A stretch of DNA of 48,483 nt from Bauldia sp. GTDB taxonomy: Bacteria; Pseudomonadota; Alphaproteobacteria; Rhizobiales; Kaistiaceae. A program made the translations under genes and the position numbers. Below the pieces are notes generated by a model, which ran no database searches, was not told the origin of the DNA, and was given only the letters and a program-made list of their open reading frames with translations. Positions 8,109 through 16,801 of the stretch are shown here, one piece after another. Position 1 is the first letter of the stretch, and each line of letters starts with the position of its first letter. The stretch spans positions 1 through 48,483 of the forward strand of contig NZ_JAGRLA010000126.1 of assembly GCF_020442045.1 (NCBI RefSeq). The letters are read 5' to 3'.

Positions 8109-10508
8109 TCACGGCAGGTTGTTGCGAAGCTCCTCGACGAACGCGCGCACCTGCGGATCGTCCGGCGAAAGCGCCAGCAGTTGCTCGGCATATCCGAGCG
8201 CCGCCTCGATGTCGCCGGCATCGCGGTTGAAGGTGGCTAGCGCCAGCAGGATATCCGGATTCTCCGGGTGATCCGCAACATAGGCTGCCAGCAGATCGAT
8301 TGCCTCGGCGGCCTTCCCGGTCGAGTGCAACGCCACCGCATAGACGTAGACGTAGCGGGGGTCGGTCGGATCGAGCTCCACCGCCCGGCGCAATTCCTCG
8401 ACCGCCTCGTCGGGACGCTGCATGCGGACCAGGGTCAATCCCAGTACATGGTGCAAACCGGGATCGTCCGGCGAAAGCGCGATTCCATCACGCAGCACCT
8501 GCTCGGCACGATCATTGTTACCGGTCATCCTGTAGAGATCGGCGAGATTGACGGTGGCGGGACCATAGCGCGGGCTGAGCCGCAACGCCGCGAGATATTC
8601 CGCCTCGGCGTCCTCGATCCGCCTCTGGCTGGCGAAGAAAGAACCGAGCGCCGACCTCGATTCCGGGCGATCGGCGTTGAGGCGATGCGACGCCACGAAT
8701 TCGGCGATCGCGCCTTCGAGCCGTGCCCGGTCTTCCGGCGCGAGTTGCGCGGCGGGGACATCGCCGAGCATCGAGGCGGCCCTGGTCCGCACGCCGCGGA
8801 TCGGATCCGCGAGCAAGGGCGCGGCGAGCGACCAGCGTTGCTGCACCGGCAGGCTCGCGATCATGTCGAGCGCGCCGATGCGGACCATCGGGTCGCGATC
8901 CCCGAGGCCGGCCCGCGCCAGATCCAGATTGGCAGGGGAAAGACGTGAAGCCAGTTCGCTCAACGCACTCGCCCGGGCGATGGCGGGTGCCCTGGGATTG
9001 CCGGCGACGTCAGCCAGCAGACCCGCGGCGCCGGCCTTCTGATGCCAGCCCGCATCGAAGGCGGTCGCGTAGGTCTGGAACCCTTCCCGTTTCGGCCCGA
9101 ACCAGTCCTCGACGGCACCGGCCGCCCATTCGGCCGACTTGTCGGCATGGCAGTCGTTGCAGGCATTCGGCGTATCGAGGCTGACCGACAGGTCCGGCCG
9201 CGGGACACGGAAGCTGTGATCGTGACGGGGATCGACCACCATGTAGGTGCGCTCGGGCATGTGACAGGCCGGACAGCCGATCTCCGGCAGCACCTGTTCG
9301 TGGTGACTGTGGCTGGCGGCCTCGTATTTCGCCGCCTGATGGCACTGGAGGCAGATGCCGTCGCCCTCGAGCTTCAGCTCGGCGCTGTGCGGATCGTGAC
9401 AGTCGCTGCAGGTGACGCCGGCGTCGAACATCTTGCTCTGCTTGAACGAGGCGTAGTTATAGACCTCGTCGAGCATCTGGCCATCGGCGCTGAACAGGCC
9501 TTCGACGAGCGGCGAGACGACCTCGGTCTGCGACAGCGAGCGGCCCGGAACCCAGTCCTCGGCGATCGTCGAGCGCCGCGCATGGCAGAAGCCGCAGGTC
9601 TCGACCTCCTTGCGCAGACGGTTCGGCGGCTTGCTGCGGATCGGCTGGCCGGTTTCGGCATCGGGCGCCCAGCCGACACCGGTCCGCTCGTTGAAATCGA
9701 CAACCAGACCTTTCTGCGGATCATCCTCCTTGCCGAAGGGCCACCAGCTTTCCTGCGATTCCGCCCATTTGACGTGGGAGGCACCGGCGCCATGGCACGT
9801 CTCGCACCCCACGCTGATTTCCGACCAGGTGGTGTGGAAGGTGTCGCTTTCGGCGTCGTAGTTCTTCCGGACATTGGTCGAGTGGCATTCCGCGCACATG
9901 AAGTTCCAGTTCTGGTTGAGCTTCGTCCAGTGCAGGATGTCGTCGTGCGGAATGTCCTCGTCCGGATAGAGGTGGAACCAGCGCTGGCCGCCTTCCTCCT
10001 TCGGCCTTGTGTCCCAGGCGATCGACAGGGCCTGGATCCGGCCGTCCGGGAATTCGATCAGGTATTGCTGCAGCGGATCGATACCGAAGGTGTACTTGAT
10101 CTCGAAGGGCGCGATCTCACCGTCGGGACCGTCGGTCTCGACGAAGAACTTGCCGTCCTTGCGGTAGAAGCGCGAAACCACGCCGCCTTTCTCGAAGGTC
10201 GCATCGTCGAAGTCGCCGAGCACCGTTTCCACGGTCGCATGGTCCATGGCGTGGCGGTGCTGGGAGCCATGCCAGAGGACTGCTTCGGTCTCGTGGCAGG
10301 ACGCGCAGGTGTCGCTGCCGACGAATGCGACAGGATCCGCACTCTCCGCGACGGCAACGGGCGAACCGGCGGTCAACAGCTCGTAGCCCGCGCCGATCGC
10401 GACCGTCAATGCCAGCACCATGGCGGCGCCGGCCACGGCCGGGCGCCAACAGGCCCGATCCCCGCGCGGCGGCGTGTCTGTCGGCTGATCGGCGGCCTCA
10501 TCTGCCAC
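8109..10508 (-). CDS. Octaheme c-type cytochrome with HEAT-like and TPR C-terminal region
   Basis: A 799-residue protein with a single N-terminal membrane helix (residues about 22-45) and a periplasmic remainder. The first 470 residues hold eight CxxCH heme-binding motifs: CASCH (68-72), CAECH, CETCH, CGFCH, CSDCH, CLQCH, CPACH and CNDCH, with many further histidines for distal ligation. Residues about 480-590 look like HEAT repeats (RDPMVRIGALDMIASL, RGVRTRAASMLGDV). The last 200 residues are TPR units, such as AEAEYLAALRLSPRYG and AVEELRRAVELDP. It is likely an inner-membrane-anchored multiheme electron carrier or oxidoreductase with a protein-docking tail; the substrate is unknown. I prefer the GTG at 10508, which has AAGGA seven bases before it. 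A GTG at 10562 would add 18 residues. The gene is last in a minus-strand group with the sulfatase. Confidence 0.88.
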   Translation of the reverse strand: MADEAADQPTDTPPRGDRACWRPAVAGAAMVLALTVAIGAGYELLTAGSPVAVAESADPVAFVGSDTCASCHETEAVLWHGSQHRHAMDHATVETVLGDFDDATFEKGGVVSRFYRKDGKFFVETDGPDGEIAPFEIKYTFGIDPLQQYLIEFPDGRIQALSIAWDTRPKEEGGQRWFHLYPDEDIPHDDILHWTKLNQNWNFMCAECHSTNVRKNYDAESDTFHTTWSEISVGCETCHGAGASHVKWAESQESWWPFGKEDDPQKGLVVDFNERTGVGWAPDAETGQPIRSKPPNRLRKEVETCGFCHARRSTIAEDWVPGRSLSQTEVVSPLVEGLFSADGQMLDEVYNYASFKQSKMFDAGVTCSDCHDPHSAELKLEGDGICLQCHQAAKYEAASHSHHEQVLPEIGCPACHMPERTYMVVDPRHDHSFRVPRPDLSVSLDTPNACNDCHADKSAEWAAGAVEDWFGPKREGFQTYATAFDAGWHQKAGAAGLLADVAGNPRAPAIARASALSELASRLSPANLDLARAGLGDRDPMVRIGALDMIASLPVQQRWSLAAPLLADPIRGVRTRAASMLGDVPAAQLAPEDRARLEGAIAEFVASHRLNADRPESRSALGSFFASQRRIEDAEAEYLAALRLSPRYGPATVNLADLYRMTGNNDRAEQVLRDGIALSPDDPGLHHVLGLTLVRMQRPDEAVEELRRAVELDPTDPRYVYVYAVALHSTGKAAEAIDLLAAYVADHPENPDILLALATFNRDAGDIEAALGYAEQLLALSPDDPQVRAFVEELRNNLP

Positions 10509-10659
10509 GGCGCTATCCTTGTTGCTGTTCGGGGCCCATACCCGGTGACGGCAATGGATCACCGCCGCCGGGCGGACCGACCCGGGTATCGTATCGTGTC
10601 CGCAATACCACGAGCGAACTCATCTGGCGCGACGTCTGCCGCCGGGACAGGCCGCTGGC

Positions 10660-10989
10660 TCAGTCGAACACGACCTGAACGTAAACGTTGCCTTCCTGCT
10701 GATAATAGCGGCCACCACAGTGATAGTAATAGCCACCGTAATACGGCCCATAGGGGCAGCCGGGCGGGAGGGCATTGATGCGGTAGGCCGTCCGGCGGGC
10801 GACGCGGCGGGACGTGCGGCGAGCAACGCCGGCGTAGCTTACCGGTGTCAGCGGGCGCCCGACACGGGCCTGGGCGTCATTGACCACACCCGGAACGCCT
10901 GGGATGCCGAGCTCGGCGCCAAGCTCCATGCCGGCCACACCGACGATCGCCGCCAGTCCGACGACCGCCAACCTCTTCAAGTCAATCAC
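10660..10989 (-). CDS. Small exported Tyr/Gly-rich protein coupled to the DUF2092-like gene
   Basis: A 109-residue protein with an N-terminal hydrophobic export signal (LAVVGLAAIVGVAGMELGA). An arginine-rich middle (VARRTSRRVARRTAYRI) follows, then a C-terminal segment rich in Tyr and Gly, with PPGCPYGPYYGGYYYHCGG and ending in YVQVVFD. The two cysteines may form a disulfide. The function is unknown. GTG start 10989 overlaps the stop of the upstream DUF2092-like gene (GTGA, 10986-10989) and is preceded by AAGGAG at seven bases, so translational coupling is clear. Arginine-rich or Tyr/Gly-rich small exported proteins often bind surfaces or partners, but nothing here fixes the role. Confidence 0.75.
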   Translation of the reverse strand: MIDLKRLAVVGLAAIVGVAGMELGAELGIPGVPGVVNDAQARVGRPLTPVSYAGVARRTSRRVARRTAYRINALPPGCPYGPYYGGYYYHCGGRYYQQEGNVYVQVVFD

Positions 10990-11789
10990 TGATCTTCTCC
11001 TTCCGGGGTCAGATCCGGGACACCGTCAATGCCCCCGAGATCGGCGATATCGACCTCAATGGCGCTTCCGGGATCAAAACCAAAATCGTCCACCGCGACC
11101 TCGGCGCCGGTCTTCCAGTCCCGAAACTCGATCCGATACTGAGGCCCAAGGGCCATCAGCTTGCTCGTCACCGCATAGCGGCACGGATAGGGAGCATCGC
11201 CCAGGGCAATCCAGATTTCCCAGTCGACACCTTCGGTGCGGAACGCAAGATGGTTGCACTCGACCCCGGCGATCACGCCGCTGCCGAGATCCTTGACGTC
11301 GGTCACATTGTCCATCAGCGCGTCATAGACATCCGACAGCAGCAGGTCGGCGCCGGGAGCCGCAATGCCGTAGTCGATCCGCAGGCGATCGACCAGATCG
11401 TCGATGGTCCCGTCAAGCTCGACCTGCGTGTAGCTGTCGATATCCTTCCCGAGGACGGAGAAGTGCTTGCCGTCGAAGACCATCTCCATGTCGACGAAGC
11501 CGCCGGTCCGGGTGACCCGGATCTTGTCCGGCCGGGCGAGGGACACCGTTCCGGTGCTGGCGAAGGCAAGCTTCTGGAGATCCGCGGTCACCACCTCGAT
11601 GTCGCTGTCGTAGGTGAAGGACAGCACCTCCTGCGCCGCGAGATAGTCGGACATTTCCTTGAGCAATTCCCGCGCCTGCCCCTCGTCGGCGCGGGCCGGC
11701 GCGACGCCAATCCCGGCAACAGCCACGGCCAGCGCGACGCCGGCGGCTCGCCATCTCCGGTTCATACCTTCCGACTTTCCGCGGCTCAT
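10986..11789 (-). CDS. Exported DUF2092-like (LolA-fold-like) protein
   Basis: A 267-residue periplasmic protein. The signal peptide runs through VALAVAVAGIGVAPARA with cleavage near residue 32. The body begins with helical ARELLKEMSDYLAAQEVLSF and continues as beta-rich sequence typical of DUF2092 proteins, for example GTVSLARPDKIRVTRTGG, MVFDGKHFSVLGKDIDSYTQ and CNHLAFRTEGVDWEIWI. These proteins are distantly like LolA/RseB lipoprotein-binding folds, but their substrates are unknown. ATG 11789 has GAGGAG four bases before it; ATG 11765 is an alternative that still keeps the signal peptide. It overlaps the next small gene by four bases. Neighbouring genes encode an exported sulfatase and HAD protein, so a shared envelope function is likely (inference). 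Confidence 0.8.
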   Translation of the reverse strand: MSRGKSEGMNRRWRAAGVALAVAVAGIGVAPARADEGQARELLKEMSDYLAAQEVLSFTYDSDIEVVTADLQKLAFASTGTVSLARPDKIRVTRTGGFVDMEMVFDGKHFSVLGKDIDSYTQVELDGTIDDLVDRLRIDYGIAAPGADLLLSDVYDALMDNVTDVKDLGSGVIAGVECNHLAFRTEGVDWEIWIALGDAPYPCRYAVTSKLMALGPQYRIEFRDWKTGAEVAVDDFGFDPGSAIEVDIADLGGIDGVPDLTPEGEDQ

Positions 11790-11912
11790 GACGCTCCTCA
11801 CATGATTGACTTCGGGAACCGGGGCACCGCCCAGCCTGCATTCCGATTCGCGGTCGATCCTATGCCAACAGCGGCCGGCCTGCACGGCCGCCTTGGTCGG
11901 GACCGGAAACCG

Positions 11913-12908
11913 TCAGGGAAGATCGAAAGGAAAGACCGTGGCCCAGTCCTCCTTCATGTCGACGACGACCCAGCCACGCTGGCCGGCTTCATCCAGCGCC
12001 TTGTCGAGGTGGCCGATCTTCGAGTCGCGGTCATAGGCCCATTCACGTCCGGCATCGGTGTGGTGGAGCAGGATGCCCAGCCCCGGCCTGTCGCCGGTGG
12101 TGGCATATTGCAGCATCTGGAGATCGCCGTCCGAGTTGCCGCTGGCGATCAGCGGCCGGCGCCCGATGTGATGGTTGATCGCAACCGGCTTACCGTCCTT
12201 GTCGTCATAGAAGAAGAGCTCAGCCACCTTGATCGTGTCCGACGTGTCACCGTCGAGCTTGAACTCGGCCTTGATGCTGGACCCGACGACCTGCTCGGGC
12301 GGAATCCCGTAGGCCTGTTCGGCGAAGACGCGGATGAAATCGATACCACCACCGGAGACGATGTAGGTCTTGAAGCCGTTCTCGCGCAGGTAAGCGAGGA
12401 GTTCCAGCATCGGCTGGTAGATCATGTGGTCGTAGCGTTGTCCGGTCTTCGGATGCTTGGACGTCGCGAACCAGTCGGCGACCGACTGCTTGAAGGCGGA
12501 GGTCGACATGCCGGCGTGCGACGCGGCCATGACCTCGAGCAGGCCCTTGTGCCCGTCGGCGAGCAGCGCCTCGATGTCGCCTTCGGCGGCGGCCTTCAGC
12601 CCGGGGCTCTTCTCGGCGAGCGAAGGATCGGCGGCGACCATCTTCTTCGCCGTGTCGATCGCATAGGTGATCTGGAAATAGACCGGCTGCTCTGCCCAGA
12701 GATTGCCGTCGTTGTCGAAGGTCGCGATGCGTTCGGCCGGGTCGACATAGCTGTCGCTGCCCGGGGTTGTCACCGCCTCGACGAACTCGACGATGGCATC
12801 CTTCGTCGGGCCATTGTTCCACGAGGGCAGCGGGTCGGCCTTGGCGACCTGGAGACCAAACGCGGTGAAAGCCGCGAACGCGGCAAGGCTCAAAGCGCGC
12901 GAAAGCAT
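11913..12908 (-). CDS. Exported HAD-superfamily hydrolase
   Basis: A 331-residue protein with a Sec signal peptide (LSRALSLAAFAAFTAFGLQVAKA). It has the HAD motifs in order: FDNDGNLW (motif I; the nucleophile Asp and the Asp two residues later are present, but the usual Thr/Val is Asn), YIVSGGG (motif II), a lysine further on, and GNSDGD (motif III/IV). It is therefore a phosphatase or phosphonatase-type enzyme acting in the periplasm, with unknown substrate. GGAGG lies seven bases before ATG 12908; a longer upstream reading is not needed. It lies 86 nt downstream of the sulfatase gene, with a strong hairpin in between (12946-12967), so the two are probably cotranscribed with lower expression of the second gene. 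Confidence 0.85.
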   Translation of the reverse strand: MLSRALSLAAFAAFTAFGLQVAKADPLPSWNNGPTKDAIVEFVEAVTTPGSDSYVDPAERIATFDNDGNLWAEQPVYFQITYAIDTAKKMVAADPSLAEKSPGLKAAAEGDIEALLADGHKGLLEVMAASHAGMSTSAFKQSVADWFATSKHPKTGQRYDHMIYQPMLELLAYLRENGFKTYIVSGGGIDFIRVFAEQAYGIPPEQVVGSSIKAEFKLDGDTSDTIKVAELFFYDDKDGKPVAINHHIGRRPLIASGNSDGDLQMLQYATTGDRPGLGILLHHTDAGREWAYDRDSKIGHLDKALDEAGQRGWVVVDMKEDWATVFPFDLP

Positions 12909-12945
12909 GCCAATTCCTCCTCGATCCTGCGTTTCTCGAATGATC

Positions 12946-12967
12946 GGGGCCGGCATGAACCGGCCCC
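12946..12967 (-). promoter_or_regulatory. Intercistronic hairpin between sulfatase and HAD genes
   Basis: A perfect 8-bp stem, GGGGCCGG (12946-12953) with CCGGCCCC (12960-12967), around a six-base loop CATGAA. It starts 28 nt past the sulfatase stop on the minus strand. No T-run follows on that strand, so it is more likely an mRNA-stabilising or partial-attenuation hairpin than a full terminator. Confidence 0.5.
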
Positions 12968-12994
12968 GCAACGTCGTGGTCTGTCGGCGCGCGG

Positions 12995-14572
12995 TCAGTG
13001 ACCGCTCATCGCCGCTTCGATCTGCTTCTCAACCTTGCTCAGGTTGAAGGAGCCCGGCGTCTGGCTCGGCGGATACTCCACCATGGTCTGCAGGAACTGC
13101 GCGGCGAGCACCTGGATCGGCGCCAGCACGAAGACCCGGTCCAGGAACCAGTCGTCGTAGGTATTCGCGTTGTGCTGCGCCTTTTCGAACGGGTCGCGAC
13201 GCAGGTTGAACAGATACGGTACCCGAACCTCGGTAAAGGGCTCACGCCACACGCCGAAGGCCTCGCCACGGTTCTCGAGGAACACGACCTTCCAGTCGTT
13301 GTAGCGGGCTGCGACCACCTGGCCGTCATCGTTGACGTACCAGAATTCGTGGCGCGGATCCTCGCCCTTGCCCTCGAGGTAGTCGAGCTGGTTATAGCCG
13401 TCGATGTAGTTCTTGTACGACCTGCCGTTCAGCTCGACGCCATCGCGCAACTGCTGCTTGATCTCGGGGTTGCCCGCGATCGCGGCGAAGGTCGGCAGCC
13501 AGTCCTCATGGCTGACGATGCCGTTCAGCGTCTTGCCCGCCGGAAACTTGCCCGGCCAGCGGATGAAGGCGGGGACGCGGTAGGCGCCTTCCCAGTTCGA
13601 GTTCTTCTCGCTGCGGAAAGGCGTCGTGCCGGCGTCAGGCCAGGTATTGTAGTGTGGGCCGTTGTCGGTCGAGTACATCACCACAGTGTTGTCGGCGATG
13701 CCGAGCTCGTCGAGGAGCGCGAGCAGCTCGCCGACATTCATGTCATGCTCGACCATGCCATCCGAATATTCGTCGCTGTTCGGCCCGGCAATATTCTTGT
13801 GCTCTTCCCTCACGTGGGTCCGGAAGTGCATCCGGGTGCCGTTCCACCAGACGAACCACGGAATGCCGGCCTCGGTCTTGTCGGTGATGAACTTCTTGGC
13901 GGCGGCGATCGTCTCGTCGTCGATCGTCTCCATCCGCTTCTTGGTCAGCGGACCGGTGTCCTCAATCGTCTGGGTGCCGTCCGGATTGGCATAGGTGTGG
14001 AGCACGCCGCGCGGACCGAACTGTTCCTCGAAGGTCTTGCCGTTGGGCAGGACGAGGCCCTTCGGATAGTCGCGGTTCTCGGGCTCTTCCTCGGCATTCA
14101 GGTGATAGAGGTTGCCGAGGAACTCGTCGAAGCCGTGGTTGGTCGGCAGATGCTCGTCGCGGTCGCCCTGATGGTTCTTGCCGAACTGGCCGGTGGCATA
14201 GCCTTCCGACTTCAGCACGGTCGCCATGGTGACGTCGACCTCCTGCCAGCCTTCGGCGGCGCCGGGCAACCCGACCTTGGTCATGCCGGTGCGGACCGGA
14301 ACATTGCCGCCGATGAAGGCGGCGCGGCCCGCGGTGCAGCTCTGTTGGGCGTAATAGTCGGTGAAGGACAAGCCCTCGTCGGCGATCCGGTCGATATTGG
14401 GCGTCATGTAACCCATCATCCCCCGGCTGTTGTGGCTGATGTTCCAGGTGCCGATGTCGTCACCCCAGATCACCAGGATATTCGGCTTCGATTCGTCCTG
14501 GGCATGCGCCCCGGATGCCGCTGCGGCGGAAATCGCTATCGCAGCGAAAAGCGTCGTCGCGAATCTTGACAT
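12995..14572 (-). CDS. Exported arylsulfatase-family sulfatase (formylglycine type)
   Basis: A 525-residue type I sulfatase with a Sec signal peptide (TLFAAIAISAAAASGAHA, cleavage after residue 24). The metal-binding start is VIWGDDIG (Asp38, Asp39). The nucleophile is Cys79 in QSCTAGRAAF, matching the C-x-(P/A)-x-R signature that is converted to formylglycine. Further active-site blocks are FGKNHQGD, WWNGTRMHFRTH and YSTDNGPHYNTWPD. Members hydrolyse sulfate or sometimes phosphonate esters; the substrate cannot be read from sequence. ATG 14572 has AAGGAGGAG five bases before it; much longer upstream readings lack homology. No formylglycine-generating enzyme is in the window, so maturation must come from elsewhere. 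It is the first gene of the minus-strand group and is divergent from an AraC-type regulator. Confidence 0.92.
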   Translation of the reverse strand: MSRFATTLFAAIAISAAAASGAHAQDESKPNILVIWGDDIGTWNISHNSRGMMGYMTPNIDRIADEGLSFTDYYAQQSCTAGRAAFIGGNVPVRTGMTKVGLPGAAEGWQEVDVTMATVLKSEGYATGQFGKNHQGDRDEHLPTNHGFDEFLGNLYHLNAEEEPENRDYPKGLVLPNGKTFEEQFGPRGVLHTYANPDGTQTIEDTGPLTKKRMETIDDETIAAAKKFITDKTEAGIPWFVWWNGTRMHFRTHVREEHKNIAGPNSDEYSDGMVEHDMNVGELLALLDELGIADNTVVMYSTDNGPHYNTWPDAGTTPFRSEKNSNWEGAYRVPAFIRWPGKFPAGKTLNGIVSHEDWLPTFAAIAGNPEIKQQLRDGVELNGRSYKNYIDGYNQLDYLEGKGEDPRHEFWYVNDDGQVVAARYNDWKVVFLENRGEAFGVWREPFTEVRVPYLFNLRRDPFEKAQHNANTYDDWFLDRVFVLAPIQVLAAQFLQTMVEYPPSQTPGSFNLSKVEKQIEAAMSGH

Positions 14573-14869
14573 TCCAACTCCTCCTTCTCGGCGGTTTCTG
14601 GCCGGCGCCGAACCTAGTGGCCGCAGAGTCCATCGTCTTGACATTTTGCGCGGCTCTTCTGCCGTGTGGCGGAGCCACCCCGGGGTCGCAATGCGGACCA
14701 GCCGGATTGGCCCGGGACCCACGAATTGACTACGATAACCGCTTGCGAAAAATCGCGAATCGCCGGAACGAATCGTGGCTTTTGCGGCCGTGGGACAGGA
14801 AGGAAGCAGCTGCGGGGATGCAGGGGCCGTCACAACTCCCTGTTCTGTCGGAAGGACAACCAGGGCGGC
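14573..14869. promoter_or_regulatory. Divergent promoter region between sulfatase and AraC-type regulator
   Basis: A 297-nt gap between two start codons pointing away from each other. For the plus-strand regulator, TTGACT (14726-14731) and AAAAAT (14748-14753), 16 nt apart, form a plausible promoter. The stretch 14741-14780 contains repeated CGAAAAATCG / CGAATCG / CGAACGAATCG-like units that could be direct-repeat operators of the kind AraC proteins use. These are only pattern matches. Confidence 0.4.
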
Positions 14870-15901
14870 ATGTCGAACCAAGCCCTCTTCTCCAGGATTT
14901 CCGGTTTCGGGCCTATCGTGGCGCTGCTGCGAGAGCGCGAGGGCAATCGCGCCGTCGAAACCCTGCAGTCGCAATTCGGCCTGTCCCTGGAAACGCTGCC
15001 GCCGCAGCATCTGGTCTCGTTCAACACGATGGCCGACGCCTTCGAGAGGGCCTCGCGGCTGATCGGCGACCCGCTTTTCGGCTACCACCTCGGGACGAAG
15101 ATGGACGCTTCGACCTACGGGCCGATGGGCGAATTCGCCCTTGGCGCGGACAAGCTGGTGAATTCGTTCCGCCGGCTGACGTCGACGATGGCGCTCCAGA
15201 GCAACAGCGTCAGGTTAATCGTCAATAATGGCGGCACATTCGTCGATGCCATCCTGAGATACGGTTCTCCGATCGACGGCGGCGTCTGGCATCACGCGAT
15301 GCATGTCGGGATCCCGCTCATAAAACTGATCCAGAGCTATGCCGGCGAGGTCAGTCCGATCGAGATCGGCATTGCCGGGGCGGACGCCTTCGTCCGCCGC
15401 AATCTGGAAGACGCGTTCGGCATCCCGGTCGTCCGCGACGCCGAGGCCTTTCGCATCCGGTTCCCGACATCCTGGCTGTTTGCGAGCAAGGACATCGACC
15501 GCAACCCGTGGCGGATGATGACCCGCGGCGACGTGGTGAGGCATCTGCACCCGACCCTTCCGCAAACGGTGACCGAGGCAATCGAACAGGTCGTCCGGCT
15601 GCGACTGAACGACCAGACTTTCAACCTCGACGATATCGCCCTGGCGCTCGGCGCGTCGCGGCGGACCGTCCAGGAGCGGCTCAATGCAGAAGGATCATCC
15701 TTCCGCGACATGCTGCTTCGCTTGCGCATGTCGCGCGCCCAGGAGCTGTTGACGCAAACAGACATGTCCGTCGCCGAAATAGCACAGGTCGTCGGCTACT
15801 CCGAGCAGGCGAGCTTCCACCGGGCCTTCGCCAAACATGTCGGCCGGCCGCCCGGCGCCTGGCGCAGCCACGGGCATCGCGAACTGGCGCCTTCCGCCTG
15901 A
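14870..15901 (+). CDS. AraC-family transcriptional regulator
   Basis: A 343-residue regulator. The N-terminal two thirds (about 10-210) resemble the arabinose-binding-like domain of OruR/ArgR-type AraC proteins, with PPQHLVSFNTMADAFERASRL and DPLFGYHLGTKM. The C-terminal AraC domain (about 245-335) has both helix-turn-helix units: LDDIALALGASRRTVQERLN and MSVAEIAQVVGYSEQASFHRAF, then GRPPGAWR. ATG 14870 is chosen because the family domain begins right after it; GGAAGGA lies about 13 nt upstream, so initiation is weakly supported. Its divergent position makes it the likely regulator of the sulfatase group. It ends 12 nt before the sitD-like stop, convergently. Confidence 0.9.
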   Translation: MSNQALFSRISGFGPIVALLREREGNRAVETLQSQFGLSLETLPPQHLVSFNTMADAFERASRLIGDPLFGYHLGTKMDASTYGPMGEFALGADKLVNSFRRLTSTMALQSNSVRLIVNNGGTFVDAILRYGSPIDGGVWHHAMHVGIPLIKLIQSYAGEVSPIEIGIAGADAFVRRNLEDAFGIPVVRDAEAFRIRFPTSWLFASKDIDRNPWRMMTRGDVVRHLHPTLPQTVTEAIEQVVRLRLNDQTFNLDDIALALGASRRTVQERLNAEGSSFRDMLLRLRMSRAQELLTQTDMSVAEIAQVVGYSEQASFHRAFAKHVGRPPGAWRSHGHRELAPSA

Positions 15902-15913
15902 GACGCGAGCTGT

Positions 15914-16801
15914 TTACCGAGCCGGCGAGTCCATCGCCTTGTCGGGCGCGGCCATCTCGCGCGTCACGCGCTCGGCCCGGGCGGTCCGGCGCATCGTCAC
16001 GACATATGCGCCGATGAAGATGACCGTCATCAGGAGCACGATGGTCGGCGCGGGTGCGCTGTCGATGAAGAAGCTGAGATAGACGCCGAAGAAGGACGCC
16101 AGTAAAGCGACGACGACGGCGATCCGCAGCATGGCGGCGAAGCTCCGTGCCAGGAGGAAGGCGACGGCACCCGGCGCGATCAACAGCGCAATCGCGAGGA
16201 TGATGCCGACCGCCTTCAGGGCCCCGACGATCGTCAGCGAAAGGACCGCGAGCAGGCCGTAATGCAGGAGCCGGACGGGGAGCCCCATCACCCGTGCCTG
16301 CGCCGGATCGAAGGCATGCAGCAACAGGTCGCGCCACTTGAGCACAATGATGCCGGCGACGACCGCCGCGATGACCGCGCTTTCAAGGATGTCGCCCCAT
16401 CCGACGCCCAGCATGTCGCCGAACAGGATGTGGTCGAGGTGCACCTCCGCCTGGATCTTGGTGTAGAGGACGATGCCGAGCCCGAACATCCCGGAGAAGA
16501 CCACGCCCATCACCGTGTCCTGCTTGATCCGACTGTTCTCCTTGAGGAATCCGGTGGCCAGCGCACAGGTCATGCCGGCAGCGAAGGCGCCGATGGCGAG
16601 GGGGATACCGATAATATATGCGAGGACGACGCCCGGCAGGATCGCGTGGGAGATGGCATCCCCCATCAGCGACCAGCCCTTGAGCACGAGGAAGCAGGAG
16701 AGCAGCGCCGCCGGGACGGCGACCAGCACCGAAATGAGCAGCGCCTGCTGCATGAATGGAAACCGGAACGGCAGCCACAGCGTATCGAGGATATCGGTCA
16801 C
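15914..16801 (-). CDS. sitD: Mn/Fe ABC transporter permease (SitD-like)
   Basis: A 295-residue integral membrane permease of the ABC-3 (MntB/ZnuB/SitCD) family, with about eight hydrophobic segments. Family landmarks are FLVLKGWSLMGDAISHAILPGVVLAYIIG (two pieces, about residues 38-65) and AVGIILAIALLIAPGAVAFLLA (about 215-236). The C-terminal tail is charged. The GTG start at 16801 overlaps the stop of the upstream permease (GTGA, 16798-16801). It is the second of two non-identical permeases, matching sitC-sitD order, and the last gene of the operon. The metal is likely Mn2+ and/or Fe2+ by analogy; specificity lies mainly in the binding protein. Confidence 0.88.
   Translation of the reverse strand: MTDILDTLWLPFRFPFMQQALLISVLVAVPAALLSCFLVLKGWSLMGDAISHAILPGVVLAYIIGIPLAIGAFAAGMTCALATGFLKENSRIKQDTVMGVVFSGMFGLGIVLYTKIQAEVHLDHILFGDMLGVGWGDILESAVIAAVVAGIIVLKWRDLLLHAFDPAQARVMGLPVRLLHYGLLAVLSLTIVGALKAVGIILAIALLIAPGAVAFLLARSFAAMLRIAVVVALLASFFGVYLSFFIDSAPAPTIVLLMTVIFIGAYVVTMRRTARAERVTREMAAPDKAMDSPAR

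Noticed and set aside
9042..10778. Long plus-strand open frame of 578 codons opposite the cytochrome gene
   Set aside because: It is antisense to eight perfect heme motifs and has no recognisable family; it arises from high GC at third codon positions.
11250..14569. Two long plus-strand frames opposite the DUF2092-like, HAD and sulfatase genes
   Set aside because: They are complements of well-supported exported proteins, with no start context or domain of their own.
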